Positions 44,048 through 53,045 are shown, counted from the stretch's first letter. The stretch: 64,000 nt of DNA from Methylococcaceae bacterium UBA975 (GCA_002292375.1 DBBV01000006.1:145320-209319); one strand, 5' to 3'. Translations and numbers: made by a program. The notes: generated from the letters alone by a model not told the origin.

Positions 44048-44692
44048 ATGTCTTTGCTGGCACCCTTAATAAAGCCGCTACAAATTGTTATTAATCGCTA
44101 TGTGGCGTTAGACCCAGAAGCCCCTAAACAGTTAGCGGCGATGCAAGGTAACGTAGTGGAGTTGCATTTTAGTTCACTCAATCAAAGCGTGTTTATCTTT
44201 ATTAGCGCTGATGGCTTGGATTTTTCTGACGATTACAACAAGCCAGCAAACACAAAAATTTCAGGCTCTCCCATTGCATTATCGATGATGGGTTTGCAAC
44301 AGAACGCGACAGCAAGCCTGTTTTCCGGTGATGTACTAATACAGGGCGATATTGAACTGGGTAATCAGTTTCAGCAGTTTTTAAACAATATAGAAGTCGA
44401 TTGGGAAGAGCCGTTGTCGCAACTAACCGGTGATGTAGTCGCCAATGGCTTGGGCGATATGCTACGCAACGTTCACCAATGGGCGCAGCAATCCTCCAGG
44501 ACAAGCGCGTTAGATGTGGCTGAATATTTTCGTGAAGAACAACACATGCTGCCTTCTACCTTTGAAGTTGAGCGATTTAAAAAGGAAGTGGATGAATTGC
44601 GCCTATCCACCGATAGATTAGAAGCAAACGTTCAGCGACTTATCGCTCAAAAACAAAAAAAGACCGATGTACTGGATAAGGATACGACGTGA
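44048..44692 (+). CDS. ubiJ: Ubiquinone biosynthesis accessory factor UbiJ (SCP2 domain)
   Basis: A 214-residue protein with an SCP2 lipid-binding domain (about 15-110) and a C-terminal coiled coil (about 175-205). UbiJ supports the Ubi complex that handles hydrophobic intermediates. The stop overlaps the ubiB GTG by four bases (GTGA), so UbiJ and UbiB are coupled. Confidence 0.9.
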   Translation: MSLLAPLIKPLQIVINRYVALDPEAPKQLAAMQGNVVELHFSSLNQSVFIFISADGLDFSDDYNKPANTKISGSPIALSMMGLQQNATASLFSGDVLIQGDIELGNQFQQFLNNIEVDWEEPLSQLTGDVVANGLGDMLRNVHQWAQQSSRTSALDVAEYFREEQHMLPSTFEVERFKKEVDELRLSTDRLEANVQRLIAQKQKKTDVLDKDTT

Positions 44693-46335
44693 TAAAACCA
44701 ACAACAGCTTTTCGATTAATCCGTATCCAACGTGTGTTACTTCGTCATGGTTTGGACGAATTTATCTTTAACTTACATTTGTTTAGGCCACTGCGCTATT
44801 TAACCTACCTGTCGCCCAGTTATTGGCTCGGTCGGCGTAATGGGCCACGCGGTGAGCGGATTCGAAAAGCGCTGGAAGACTTAGGGCCTATCTTTGTTAA
44901 ATTTGGTCAAATACTATCGACTCGGCAAGATTTACTACCGCCAGATATTGGCGAAGAGCTATCAAAGTTACAAGACAAGGTGCCGCCGTTTGCCGATCAA
45001 CAGGCACGCCAACTCATTGAGCAATCACTGGGCGAATCGATTGAAGCTATGTTTGCCGAATTTTCAGCCAGTCCCTTAGCGTCAGCCTCGGTTGCGCAAG
45101 TTCACACAGCTACGCTGCATACAGGTGAGGACGTGGTGGTAAAAGTGCTGCGACCAGGGATTGATAAAATTATCGATGCCGATGTGGCACTGCTCTACAC
45201 CTTGGCGGAGCTCGCCAATAAATATTGGAAAGAGGCCAAGCGACTTAAGCCATTAGAAGTGGTGCAAGAATTTGACCATACCATTCACGATGAGCTAGAC
45301 CTTGTTCGAGAAGCAGCCAATGCCTCACAGTTACGGCGTAACTTTGCCGGCTCCGATCAATTGTACGTGCCCGATGTGTATTGGGATTACACGCGTCAAA
45401 ATGTGATGGTGATGGAGCGTATTTACGGCACACCGATAGGTAAAATTGATGTGTTGCGTGAGCGAGGTGTCGATTTAAAGCTGCTCGCCGAGCGCGGCGT
45501 GGAAATCTTTTTTGCCCAAGTATTTCGTGATAATTTTTTTCATGCCGATATGCACCCCGGCAATATTTTTGCTTCGGATGATGCAAAATATTTAGCGGTA
45601 GATTTTGGCATTATGGGCAGTGTTACTGTCGCCGATCAGCGTTACTTAGCAGAAAACTTTTTGGCCTTTTTTCAGCGCGATTACTTTCGTGTTGCCCAGT
45701 TACACATCGAATCGGGTTGGGTACCAAAGCACACCCGGGTGGATGAATTTGAAAGTGCTATTCGCGCCGTGTGCGAACCGATATTCGAAAAGCCGCTAAA
45801 AGAAATCTCATACGGCCATTTGTTACTGCGCTTATTTCAAACCGCGCGGCGTTTTGATATGGAAGTGCAGCCGCAACTGGTGCTATTGCAAAAAACCTTA
45901 CTCAATATCGAAGGCCTCGGGCGACAGCTATACCCTGACTTAGACCTTTGGCAAACCGCTAAACCCTATTTGGAAGAGTGGTATAAAGACACCCTTGGAC
46001 CCAAAGCCACCTTTAAAAAATTTAAAGAACACCTGCCCATCATGGCCGAAAAGCTGCCAGAGCTTCCGGAGATGATCTATCAAGTGCTCAGTGATGCGGC
46101 AAAAGGCGAGTTAGAGATCAAGTGGAAGTCGAAGCAGTTAGACGAAATTAAACAGCAAATGGCAAAAAACCACCGTAAAAATATCATGGCCATTTGCGGT
46201 AGCAGTCTGGTGATATCTGCTGCCATTATTTTAGGTTTAGATGGCTTTTCACCACTTATGTTAGGCGATGCACCGCTAGCAACTTGGGCGCTCGGTGGTT
46301 TGGGCGGCCTTTTGCTTTTTAGTGCACTGGATTAG
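44689..46335 (+). CDS. ubiB: Ubiquinone biosynthesis regulatory ATPase UbiB
   Basis: ABC1/ADCK-family kinase-like ATPase required for ubiquinone synthesis. The 548-residue protein has the family KxGQ motif (VKFGQILSTRQD), an Ala-rich loop region (PLASASVAQVH), HADMHPGNIF, and VDFG. Two C-terminal membrane helices anchor it (about 500-545). GTG start within the ubiJ stop. Confidence 0.95.
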   Translation: MIKPTTAFRLIRIQRVLLRHGLDEFIFNLHLFRPLRYLTYLSPSYWLGRRNGPRGERIRKALEDLGPIFVKFGQILSTRQDLLPPDIGEELSKLQDKVPPFADQQARQLIEQSLGESIEAMFAEFSASPLASASVAQVHTATLHTGEDVVVKVLRPGIDKIIDADVALLYTLAELANKYWKEAKRLKPLEVVQEFDHTIHDELDLVREAANASQLRRNFAGSDQLYVPDVYWDYTRQNVMVMERIYGTPIGKIDVLRERGVDLKLLAERGVEIFFAQVFRDNFFHADMHPGNIFASDDAKYLAVDFGIMGSVTVADQRYLAENFLAFFQRDYFRVAQLHIESGWVPKHTRVDEFESAIRAVCEPIFEKPLKEISYGHLLLRLFQTARRFDMEVQPQLVLLQKTLLNIEGLGRQLYPDLDLWQTAKPYLEEWYKDTLGPKATFKKFKEHLPIMAEKLPELPEMIYQVLSDAAKGELEIKWKSKQLDEIKQQMAKNHRKNIMAICGSSLVISAAIILGLDGFSPLMLGDAPLATWALGGLGGLLLFSALD

Positions 46336-46344
46336 GTCGGCTTT

Positions 46345-46905
46345 ATGGCGCTCATGCATACACCGGTTTGTGATGTTGGCCTAGCAGCGCCCGATTTTCA
46401 GCTGCTCGGCGTCGATGGTAAGCAATGGACGCGTGATGAATGTACGGGCGAGAATGGTTTGCTGGTTATGTTTATCTGTAATCACTGCCCCTATGTTAAA
46501 GCCATTCAGCAACGCTTGGTCGCCGATGTTAAGGATTTACAAGATAACGCTATCGGTGTGGTCGCCATTATGTCGAACGACCCTAACGATTACCCCGAAG
46601 ACGCGTTCGAGAACATGCAGCAGGTGGCTAAAGACAAAGGCTATCATTTTCCCTATTTAATTGATCCGACTCAACAAGTAGCAAAAGCCTATGGTGCAAT
46701 TTGTACCCCGGATTTTTTTGGCTATAACGCCAAGCTGGAGCTGCAATACCGTGGCCGCTTAGACGAGAGTGGCAAGCAACAAAACGTTGGTGATGTTAAG
46801 CGTGATTTGCTTGATGCAATGTTATTGATCGCTAAAACGGGTACAGGACCTAGCGAGCAAATACCCAGTATGGGCTGTTCTATAAAGTGGCGTTCGCCGA
46901 ACTGA
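46345..46905 (+). CDS. Thioredoxin-like redoxin (CxxC)
   Basis: A 186-residue thioredoxin-fold protein of the AhpC/TSA-redoxin group. CNHCPYVKA is the redox CxxC and GAICTPDFFGY holds the cis-Pro region. No signal peptide, so cytoplasmic. It follows ubiB by nine bases and may be co-transcribed. Its partner is not identifiable. Confidence 0.85.
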   Translation: MALMHTPVCDVGLAAPDFQLLGVDGKQWTRDECTGENGLLVMFICNHCPYVKAIQQRLVADVKDLQDNAIGVVAIMSNDPNDYPEDAFENMQQVAKDKGYHFPYLIDPTQQVAKAYGAICTPDFFGYNAKLELQYRGRLDESGKQQNVGDVKRDLLDAMLLIAKTGTGPSEQIPSMGCSIKWRSPN

Positions 46906-46943
46906 ACGTTCGCTTTATGACACTGATCCTCTGTGAAGATTAA

Positions 46944-47735
46944 GTGACTGTAGGCTTAGACAATGTAAACATCGACCAGGGTTTAATCGCTATTATTGGT
47001 ATAGATTGTGCGACTCAGCCGGATAAAGTGGGCCTTGCGCGCGGGTCTATTGCTAACGGTTTGCTAAGCATCGACAGCGCAAGGAAGGTTGCTAAAAACG
47101 AATCAGTCGCCAACTTAGTGTCCAGTTGGATAAAAGAAAAAAACCACGTTAAAACCCTGATAGCGGTTGATTCACCCTTAGGCTGGCCAATCAAGCTCGG
47201 GGAAGAATTAATTCATCATGTCGCAGGTGCGTCACTAAGCACGAGTGCGCATCAAATGTTCCGCCGAAGAACCGATTTTTTTATAAAAGAAAAGGCAAAT
47301 AAACAATCGTTAGATGTAGGTGCAGATAGAATTGCAAGAACAGCTCATGCTGCTTTGGCGCTGTTAAAAGAGATAAGCGAGCAGTTAGCTGTTTCTATTC
47401 CTTTGGCATGGGGTTCTGTATTAACGCAGCCGATAAGTGTTATCGAGGTTTATCCAGCGGTGACATTGAAGTCTTGTGGCCTTCTTCCTGCGACGAGTTA
47501 CAAAAAAGAAAATGGCAATGAAAGGGAAAAGATCTACGATGGCCTGATTAACTTAATGGACCTATCAAATGTGGATAAGCTGTCAATAATCGAAGATGAT
47601 GATATTTTAGATGCCGTGGCCTGCGTTTTGGCGGGTTATCATTTTGTTAGTGGTGAAAGTGAGCAGCCGCCAACTGAAGAGGATCGCGTTTTAGCGGAAA
47701 AAGAAGGCTGGATTTGGGCAAAAATACCTAACTAA
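46944..47735 (+). CDS. DUF429 family protein
   Basis: A 263-residue protein of the DUF429 family, whose fold resembles RNase H-like nucleases. Asp in IIGIDCATQ and Asp in AVDSPLGWP, plus D-rich EDDDILDAVACV near the C-terminus, are the likely acidic core. It starts at GTG 46944 without a strong ribosome site. No established role. The codon use looks more AT-rich than the ubi genes, and it begins an accessory-looking block; this judgement is by eye. Confidence 0.72.
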   Translation: MTVGLDNVNIDQGLIAIIGIDCATQPDKVGLARGSIANGLLSIDSARKVAKNESVANLVSSWIKEKNHVKTLIAVDSPLGWPIKLGEELIHHVAGASLSTSAHQMFRRRTDFFIKEKANKQSLDVGADRIARTAHAALALLKEISEQLAVSIPLAWGSVLTQPISVIEVYPAVTLKSCGLLPATSYKKENGNEREKIYDGLINLMDLSNVDKLSIIEDDDILDAVACVLAGYHFVSGESEQPPTEEDRVLAEKEGWIWAKIPN

Positions 47736-47760
47736 AATTAGTGATGAGGCTGTTCTAAAA

Positions 47761-47790
47761 AGGGTTTTAGTTTCAGTCCTCAAAAACCCT
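47761..47790. repeat. Short inverted repeat between DUF429 and HNH genes
   Basis: AGGGTTTT (47761-47768) and AAAACCCT (47783-47790) make a perfect 8-base stem with a 14-base loop in the 78-base gap. It may be a weak terminator after DUF429; no T tract follows on the plus strand. Confidence 0.35.
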
Positions 47791-47813
47791 AATGGTCAAG
47801 CAGGAGTGGATAA

Positions 47814-48176
47814 GTGGCAATAGAAAAGTCGACTGAGAAACTGGATCAAATTATTAGCAAGGCTCGGAAAGATCGAGAGCAAAGCGATAAGGGTTACCGT
47901 GCAAAGGCATTAAAAATGTACCCTTGGGTGTGTGGCCGTTGTACAAGAGAGTTTTCATTGGAGAATTTGCAAGAGCTCACGGTTCACCATCGAGATCATA
48001 ATCATGACAATAACCCGGAAGATGGCAGTAACTGGGAGTTGTTATGCGTTTACTGCCATGACAATGAACATTCCAGACTAACTGACCATGAATATGGGTC
48101 ATTAGTTGAAGATAAAAATAAAGAACAACTCATGCAGAGTCCATTTGCGGGGTTGTCGGCGTTATTAAAAAAATAA
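47814..48176 (+). CDS. HNH endonuclease, YajD type
   Basis: A 120-residue HNH nuclease resembling YajD. Zinc-binding Cys pairs CGRC and CVYC flank the HNH core VHHRDHNHDNNPEDGSNWE; catalytic His and Asn are intact. The GTG start at 47814 has AGGAG (47802-47806) at seven bases. Substrate unknown. It lies between DUF429 and a broken HEPN gene on the other strand. Confidence 0.85.
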   Translation: MAIEKSTEKLDQIISKARKDREQSDKGYRAKALKMYPWVCGRCTREFSLENLQELTVHHRDHNHDNNPEDGSNWELLCVYCHDNEHSRLTDHEYGSLVEDKNKEQLMQSPFAGLSALLKK

Positions 48177-48206
48177 AATTAAGCTGGTGGGTTCCTTGGC
48201 CTGATA

Positions 48207-48771
48207 TTAGAGCAATGATCGTAAGTCAGAGAGCAAGTTTTTAAAAGCGTCTTGCCCTCGAATGTTAAAGGCGTCATGTGACTGATTACGTCGATAAGTA
48301 ATGTTGTTTAGTAGCTTTTTGCACTCTTCAATATACGCCCGTATTTCAGCGGGTTTTAGGTCAGCACCTTTAAATATCTCAACTATATTTTTTTCTTTTG
48401 ACATATGCCCTTACAGAGTTATTGCGAATTTTGCATATTTTTTGCCATGTTGGTTTCAGTAGCTGATTCGAAGCAACAGCATTTGGGTCTATATCGACAT
48501 CGAATGACTCTGTCGACATGAGTTCTCGTTTCAATTGTATAAAGGAAACCGTGTCTCTTCTAGTTTCAAATAACTGGTAGCAAGATATTATATATGACTC
48601 AAATAGTGACTGGCCTTTGGCTCGAAAAAACTCAAGGTACTTATTAAGTGCTTCCACATTTTTTGGGTCTGACCTTGAATCTTCGATTGCTTCCCAAAGA
48701 TCAAAATGCCATTGAGCACTAGATATTGTGTCACCGATGCAATAAATTTGTTCGTCAATTGATAATGCCAT
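48207..48771 (-). pseudogene. Frameshifted HEPN/AbiU2-like gene
   Basis: Two frames on the minus strand look like one gene. The first (48771-48379, 130 residues) has SSAQWHFDLWEAIEDSR and ends at a stop soon after KIRNNSVRA; the second (48404-48207) continues HMSKEKNIVEIFKGADLK through KKLLNNITYRR. Removing one base from the AAGGG run at 48408-48412 joins them as IRNN-S-V-x-H, restoring the R-x5-H motif of HEPN RNase-like proteins. The family resemblance is to HEPN/AbiU2. Possible causes are a real mutation, a sequencing error or frameshifting; as read, the catalytic His is lost. The second frame has no clear ribosome site of its own. Confidence 0.65.
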
Positions 48772-48917
48772 GTGTTGCTCTAACTTGTGATTTTTTAGGA
48801 ATTAAACTTCCCGTTAAGCTCTTAATTAAAACCAAACCGGAAAGCTAACCAATTTATATGGTTAAGATAACACGCATTATTTAAGTCTTGTAGCCGGTAT
48901 TTCGCCCGAAAGGTCAA

Positions 48918-49124
48918 GTTACTCTTTTGTCATTAGCAACAAAAGAGTAACCAGAAAAATGCCACCCATTTGCTCTCACCCTGAAGGGTTCCTTCAAAAC
49001 AAACCATTCAAATGGCTACTGTGGAACTCGCATACGACATGCTCAGACAGCCACAGTAGAAAGCCCCATTTCAACGGTATGTTTTTCAGTGACAGCAAGA
49101 GGGGGAAATAACAACGGTGGGTGG
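48918..49124. repeat. Multi-hairpin intergenic element
   Basis: The 451-base gap 48772-49222 holds no gene but dense inverted repeats: GTTACTCTTTTGT (48918-48930) / ACAAAAGAGTAAC (48939-48951), 13 bases, perfect; CCATTTG (48966-48972) / CAAATGG (49009-49015), enclosing TGAAGG-gtt-CCTTCA (48982-48996); and CTACTGTGG (49016-49024) / CCACAGTAG (49051-49059). CCACCCA (48962-48968) can also pair with TGGGTGG (49118-49124). It looks like a dispersed structured repeat or an RNA; no second copy was noticed in the window. Confidence 0.7.
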
Positions 49125-49222
49125 TTTTGTCGTAAAAAGAAATGAACGCCCTCGCGGCAGCGAAACACTAATAGTAACGGGTATAAATGTCAGATTACCA
49201 GTTGGTCATGTAAAATCTCAGC

Positions 49223-49423
49223 ATGCAAAGCAAAATCTTAAAACCCATCAAACCCGAAAACGATGACTGCTGCGGTGGTGGCTGTTGCCCTTGTGTTTGG
49301 GACACGTACTTTAATCAGTTAGATCGCTGGGAAGAGCAAGAAGGTATCTTACAACCTGCAAAAACAGCTGGTGGGGCAGATGAAACAGTCATGAGTGAAG
49401 ACGACACGACTAAATGGCGGTAA
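49223..49423 (+). CDS. Small oxidoreductase-like domain protein
   Basis: A 66-residue protein with a dense Cys cluster DDCCGGGCCPCVWDTYF, the signature of the Oxidored-like (PF09791) domain. Such proteins probably bind a metal or Fe-S centre. The C-terminal 25 residues are acidic. The ATG at 49223 has no strong ribosome site. Function unknown. Confidence 0.75.
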   Translation: MQSKILKPIKPENDDCCGGGCCPCVWDTYFNQLDRWEEQEGILQPAKTAGGADETVMSEDDTTKWR

Positions 49424-49470
49424 GGCCAAAACCTAGCCAGGCATTAAAATTTAAGGTAGTGTTATGGCAA

Positions 49471-49499
49471 TCGTGTTTCAACACGAGGCGTGATTTTTT
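49471..49499 (+). promoter_or_regulatory. Competing hairpins in the leader of the binding-protein gene
   Basis: TCGTGTT (49471-49477) pairs with AACACGA (49480-49486). CACG (49482-49485) can instead pair with CGTG (49489-49492), followed by a run of six T. The two stems are mutually exclusive, as in attenuators, but the second is only four bases, so this may be chance. Confidence 0.3.
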
Positions 49500-49525
49500 A
49501 ACAATATTCACTCTAGGGGACGATG

Positions 49526-50482
49526 ATGAAAATAATTCCAACAAGTATAAAAGCGTTAATCCTACTGTTTTGTTTTTTTGGTATCGCGCACGCGAATAAA
49601 GACGCGGGGCACGATAACGACTACCGTACGTTTCATGCCGGCGGTGACACCGTTTACGGCAAGATAGCGGATTCTTACTCAGCTGAGCTGGTGATGTACC
49701 TCGCCGGTAATCAATTTATGGTGATGGAAGATTTGATTAAAGACTTTCAAGCTAAAAATTCTGATATTAAAACGGTATACGTTGAGACTATCCCGCCTGG
49801 GCAAATATTAAAAAAACAACTGCTTAAGCAAGGTGAGATCAACGGCCAAAAAACCGCGATGAATCCCGATCTTTTTGCCAGCGTTAATATTAATCATCTA
49901 AAAAAACTGGCTCAAAAGGGCTTGATGGCCGAACACATGATTTATGTCCATAATAAGCTGGAGTTGATGGTGGCCGCAGGTAACCCTAAAGGGATTAAAG
50001 GGGTAGAAGACTTAGCGAGGGATGATCTTGTGCAATCACACCCCAATCCGTTAACCGAGGGTATTTTTAAGTTTTACGGAAGCGCCATGTTAAAAGACTT
50101 AGGTCTGTATGAAAAAGTGACTGCAGGGAAAGAATGCAAAGGTTGTTGGGCCGTAGAAGGTAAAACGTGGTTTACGGAAAGGCATCATAGAGAAACGCCT
50201 GACCGCATTGAAAACGGTAAGGCAGATGTGGGTATCGTCTGGACATCTGAAGTGGCTCACGCAATAAAAGAAGGGCGTGCGATAGCAGGGGTTGCGATAG
50301 CTGCACCGTATAATAAGCAAGATGAAGTGGCTTATGCGATAGGGCCGATGTTGTCAGGACGTAACGCAATTAATGCCAAGCGTTTTATGACTTATTTAGC
50401 CACTGATCAGGCGCAAGCTATTTACGCGGGTTACGGCTTTGTTCCCGCGACAAAAGAAGAGTTAAAAATTAAACGGCTATAG
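49526..50482 (+). CDS. Orphan periplasmic substrate-binding protein (type 2)
   Basis: About 318 residues with a signal peptide (ALILLFCFFGIAHA) and a type-2 periplasmic-binding fold: SAELVMYLAGNQFMVMEDLI, ADVGIVWTSEVAHA and a C-terminal lobe. It is distantly like ModA-type anion binders. Cys204-K-G-Cys207 and a nearby His pair (ERHHRE) are unusual and could bind metal. AGGGGAC at 49515-49521 favours ATG 49526 or the adjacent ATG 49523. No permease or ATPase gene is next to it; the TonB receptor follows after 160 bases. Substrate unknown. Confidence 0.8.
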   Translation: MKIIPTSIKALILLFCFFGIAHANKDAGHDNDYRTFHAGGDTVYGKIADSYSAELVMYLAGNQFMVMEDLIKDFQAKNSDIKTVYVETIPPGQILKKQLLKQGEINGQKTAMNPDLFASVNINHLKKLAQKGLMAEHMIYVHNKLELMVAAGNPKGIKGVEDLARDDLVQSHPNPLTEGIFKFYGSAMLKDLGLYEKVTAGKECKGCWAVEGKTWFTERHHRETPDRIENGKADVGIVWTSEVAHAIKEGRAIAGVAIAAPYNKQDEVAYAIGPMLSGRNAINAKRFMTYLATDQAQAIYAGYGFVPATKEELKIKRL

Positions 50483-50641
50483 CCATATTAGTGTTAGGGA
50501 TGGTGTTTAATAATGATGCACTAAATGCCCCTAGCCGTAACTCTTAATAAGAACACGATAACCGTAGCCGTTAAAAAGGCCTATGTTGCTGTATAAGGTA
50601 GCGTGTACGGCAGGCTATAATATCGCTTTTATTTTAACGAT

Positions 50642-53032
50642 ATGGGTTGGGCTTCAATGCAAGGGGTGTTTTTATTGGCTATATGGTTGCTGCTGAATGT
50701 TACGTATGCACAGGCAGATCAAGTATCAAAGTCAGTACACCTTGATGCATTGGAGGTAGTAAGCACGACTCCTCTGCATGGCGGAGGTATCGATAAAACC
50801 AAGCTCCCTTATACGGTTTATGTGGCTAATTCAGAGCAATTTGATCAAGCGCAAAGCCTTGATTTAAGTGACTATATGAACCGTAATATGGCTGGCGTGT
50901 CTATTAATCAGGCACAAAATAACCCATTGCAACCGGACCTCCAATACCGTGGCTTTACCGCGTCGCCTTTGCTCGGAAACTCTCAAGGCCTGTCTGTGTA
51001 CATGAATGGTGTGCGGATTAATGAGCCGTTTGGTGATGCAGTTAATTGGGACATTATTCCTCAGTCAGCGGTGGCGGACATTAATCTGATGGCCGGTTCT
51101 AATCCTATCTTCGGTCTTAATACATTGGGTGGGGCCTTGTCGGTCACAACCAAAAATGGGTTTACTGACCCAGGCCACTCGGCGCAGCTATATGGCGGCT
51201 CGTTCAATCGCCGTGCGGGTGAGTTTGAAAGCGGTGGGAATGATGGCGTCTTAAGCTATTTCGTGACCGGAAACTGGTTTAAAGAAGACGGTTGGCGAGA
51301 TCGCTCAGAGACTGATGCGAAGCAGCTGTTTGCTAGCGCTGGCTGGCGCACGAAGGATACGGACCTTGAGCTGAGCTTAGCAGCGGCTGACACCGATTTA
51401 AATGGTAATGGGTCTGCGCCGCTTGAGCTGCTTAAACAAGATCGCAAGGCGGTCTTTACCCATCCTGATAATACGCAAAATCAATTGCGCATGATGAGCT
51501 TATCAGCGAGTCATTGGTTGTCGGATGCTGCGCAATTTTCGAGCACGCTTTACCTACGACGAAATGACCGCAATACCTTTAATGGCGATGGCTCAGATTA
51601 TGGCGTAATCGATACAATTGTTGGCGGCGATGGGCTGAATGAAGAGGGTGAGATCATTATTGATAGCGCGACGTGTGGCGGGGGCTGTTTCGCTGGCGAC
51701 TTAATAGATGACGGTGAACAGGTCGAAGATCAGGCAGGTAACGCGATTAACCCTGGGCTCGATGATGATGAACTGGGGGCCAATAATCGCAGCACAACTG
51801 AACAAAGTGGCTATGGGTTTAGTGGGCAACTCACTTTTTTCAATAATATACTAGAAAGTGAGAACCAGCTGGTGACCGGTTTCAGTATTGACCAAGCCGA
51901 CGTTGATTATAAATTTAGTACTGAAGTCGCTGCGTTTACCGCTGATAGGGGAACAGTGGGTACAGGCCTAACGGATGCAGGAAGTGTTGTGGATGCAGCG
52001 GTAGAAACGAGCACCGCGAGCCTATTTTTTATGGATAACTTTTCGTTTAACGAGGCGTTAACACTAACGTTTAGTGGACGTTATAACTATTCACGTATCA
52101 AGATTTCAGGAACGAGTGGAGACACGTCGGTTGTGCCAGCCGGTGAAACAGGCACGCATACGTTTATTCGCTTTAACCCAGCTGCCGGTCTGACCTATGA
52201 TTTTAGGCCCGAGCTGACGACGTATCTGAGTTACAGTGAGTCATCGCGGGTGCCAACCCCCGCTGAATTGACGTGTCATGACCCGAGCAACCCTTGTGCG
52301 TTACCTAACTCCTTTTTGAGTGACCCGCCGCTGGATATGGTAGTGGCTAAAACGTGGGAGGCAGGTTTACGCGGCAAACAAAGAGGCGTTGCTTGGCATG
52401 TGGGCTTATTTCAAACGTCCAATCATAATGATATTTACTTTTTGCCGACTGAAGAAGGGCCTGGCTTAAGTCCTGGTTATTTTGCCGATATTGGTAAAAC
52501 ACGGCGTCGTGGTATTGAATTTTCATTGGCAAAAGAGTATCAGCAATGGGCTTGGTTTTTGAACTACAGCGGGATTGAAGCGGTTTTTAGGGACAGCTTT
52601 AGCGTTAATGCGCCGCATAACCCGTTCGTTATTGCGAGCGGTAACAGTCAGCTGACGGTGGCAGCGGGCGATCACATCCCCAGCATTCCTCGACATAATC
52701 TTAAGTGGGGTGCGGACGTTAATTTTAACCAGCGTTTTTCATTAGGCTTTGATGCGAGCTACCATTCTAGTCAGTATTTTCGAGGCGATGAGGCTAATTT
52801 AAGCTCACAAGTGGGTGCTTATACGGTTTTTAATCTGCACGGGCGATATAAAATCAATAAATCCTTAGAGCTGTTTGCCAAGATCGACAATTTGTTCGAT
52901 CATGACTATGAAACCTTTGGTCTTTACGGCGAGCCAGATGAAGCGCCAGGCTTTGACGGCTATACTGACACGCGCTTTTATGGCGCGGGTGCACCGCGGG
53001 GCGGTTGGCTTGGCGTCAAAATAACTTTATAG
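50642..53032 (+). CDS. TonB-dependent outer-membrane receptor
   Basis: A 796-residue receptor: signal peptide (FLLAIWLLLNVTYAQA), plug domain (about 45-165) with VYMNGVRINEPFGDAVNWDIIP and NTLGGALSVTTKNG, then a 22-strand-type barrel ending GGWLGVKITL. An Asp/Glu-rich loop (about residues 318-382) includes Cys345 and Cys349 as CGGGC. A TATAAT hexamer at 50616-50621 precedes the gene. Its 3' end is 13 bases from the convergent zinc-type transporter operon, suggesting metal or metal-chelate uptake, but the substrate is not determined. Confidence 0.9.
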   Translation: MGWASMQGVFLLAIWLLLNVTYAQADQVSKSVHLDALEVVSTTPLHGGGIDKTKLPYTVYVANSEQFDQAQSLDLSDYMNRNMAGVSINQAQNNPLQPDLQYRGFTASPLLGNSQGLSVYMNGVRINEPFGDAVNWDIIPQSAVADINLMAGSNPIFGLNTLGGALSVTTKNGFTDPGHSAQLYGGSFNRRAGEFESGGNDGVLSYFVTGNWFKEDGWRDRSETDAKQLFASAGWRTKDTDLELSLAAADTDLNGNGSAPLELLKQDRKAVFTHPDNTQNQLRMMSLSASHWLSDAAQFSSTLYLRRNDRNTFNGDGSDYGVIDTIVGGDGLNEEGEIIIDSATCGGGCFAGDLIDDGEQVEDQAGNAINPGLDDDELGANNRSTTEQSGYGFSGQLTFFNNILESENQLVTGFSIDQADVDYKFSTEVAAFTADRGTVGTGLTDAGSVVDAAVETSTASLFFMDNFSFNEALTLTFSGRYNYSRIKISGTSGDTSVVPAGETGTHTFIRFNPAAGLTYDFRPELTTYLSYSESSRVPTPAELTCHDPSNPCALPNSFLSDPPLDMVVAKTWEAGLRGKQRGVAWHVGLFQTSNHNDIYFLPTEEGPGLSPGYFADIGKTRRRGIEFSLAKEYQQWAWFLNYSGIEAVFRDSFSVNAPHNPFVIASGNSQLTVAAGDHIPSIPRHNLKWGADVNFNQRFSLGFDASYHSSQYFRGDEANLSSQVGAYTVFNLHGRYKINKSLELFAKIDNLFDHDYETFGLYGEPDEAPGFDGYTDTRFYGAGAPRGGWLGVKITL

Positions 53033-53045
53033 GGGCGGCTAACCT

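Noticed and set aside
47814..48176. HNH gene as a homing endonuclease inside an interrupted gene
   Set aside because: The flanking genes DUF429 and the HEPN-like gene are not halves of one gene.
49414..49599. 61-codon frame overlapping the binding-protein leader
   Set aside because: Runs through the hairpin and into the binding-protein gene in another frame; no ribosome site.
50608..50623. Zur-box-like GGCTATAATATCGC before the TonB receptor
   Set aside because: Matches the core of the Zur consensus only in the TATAATAT part, which is also a plain -10 element; outer arms do not match.
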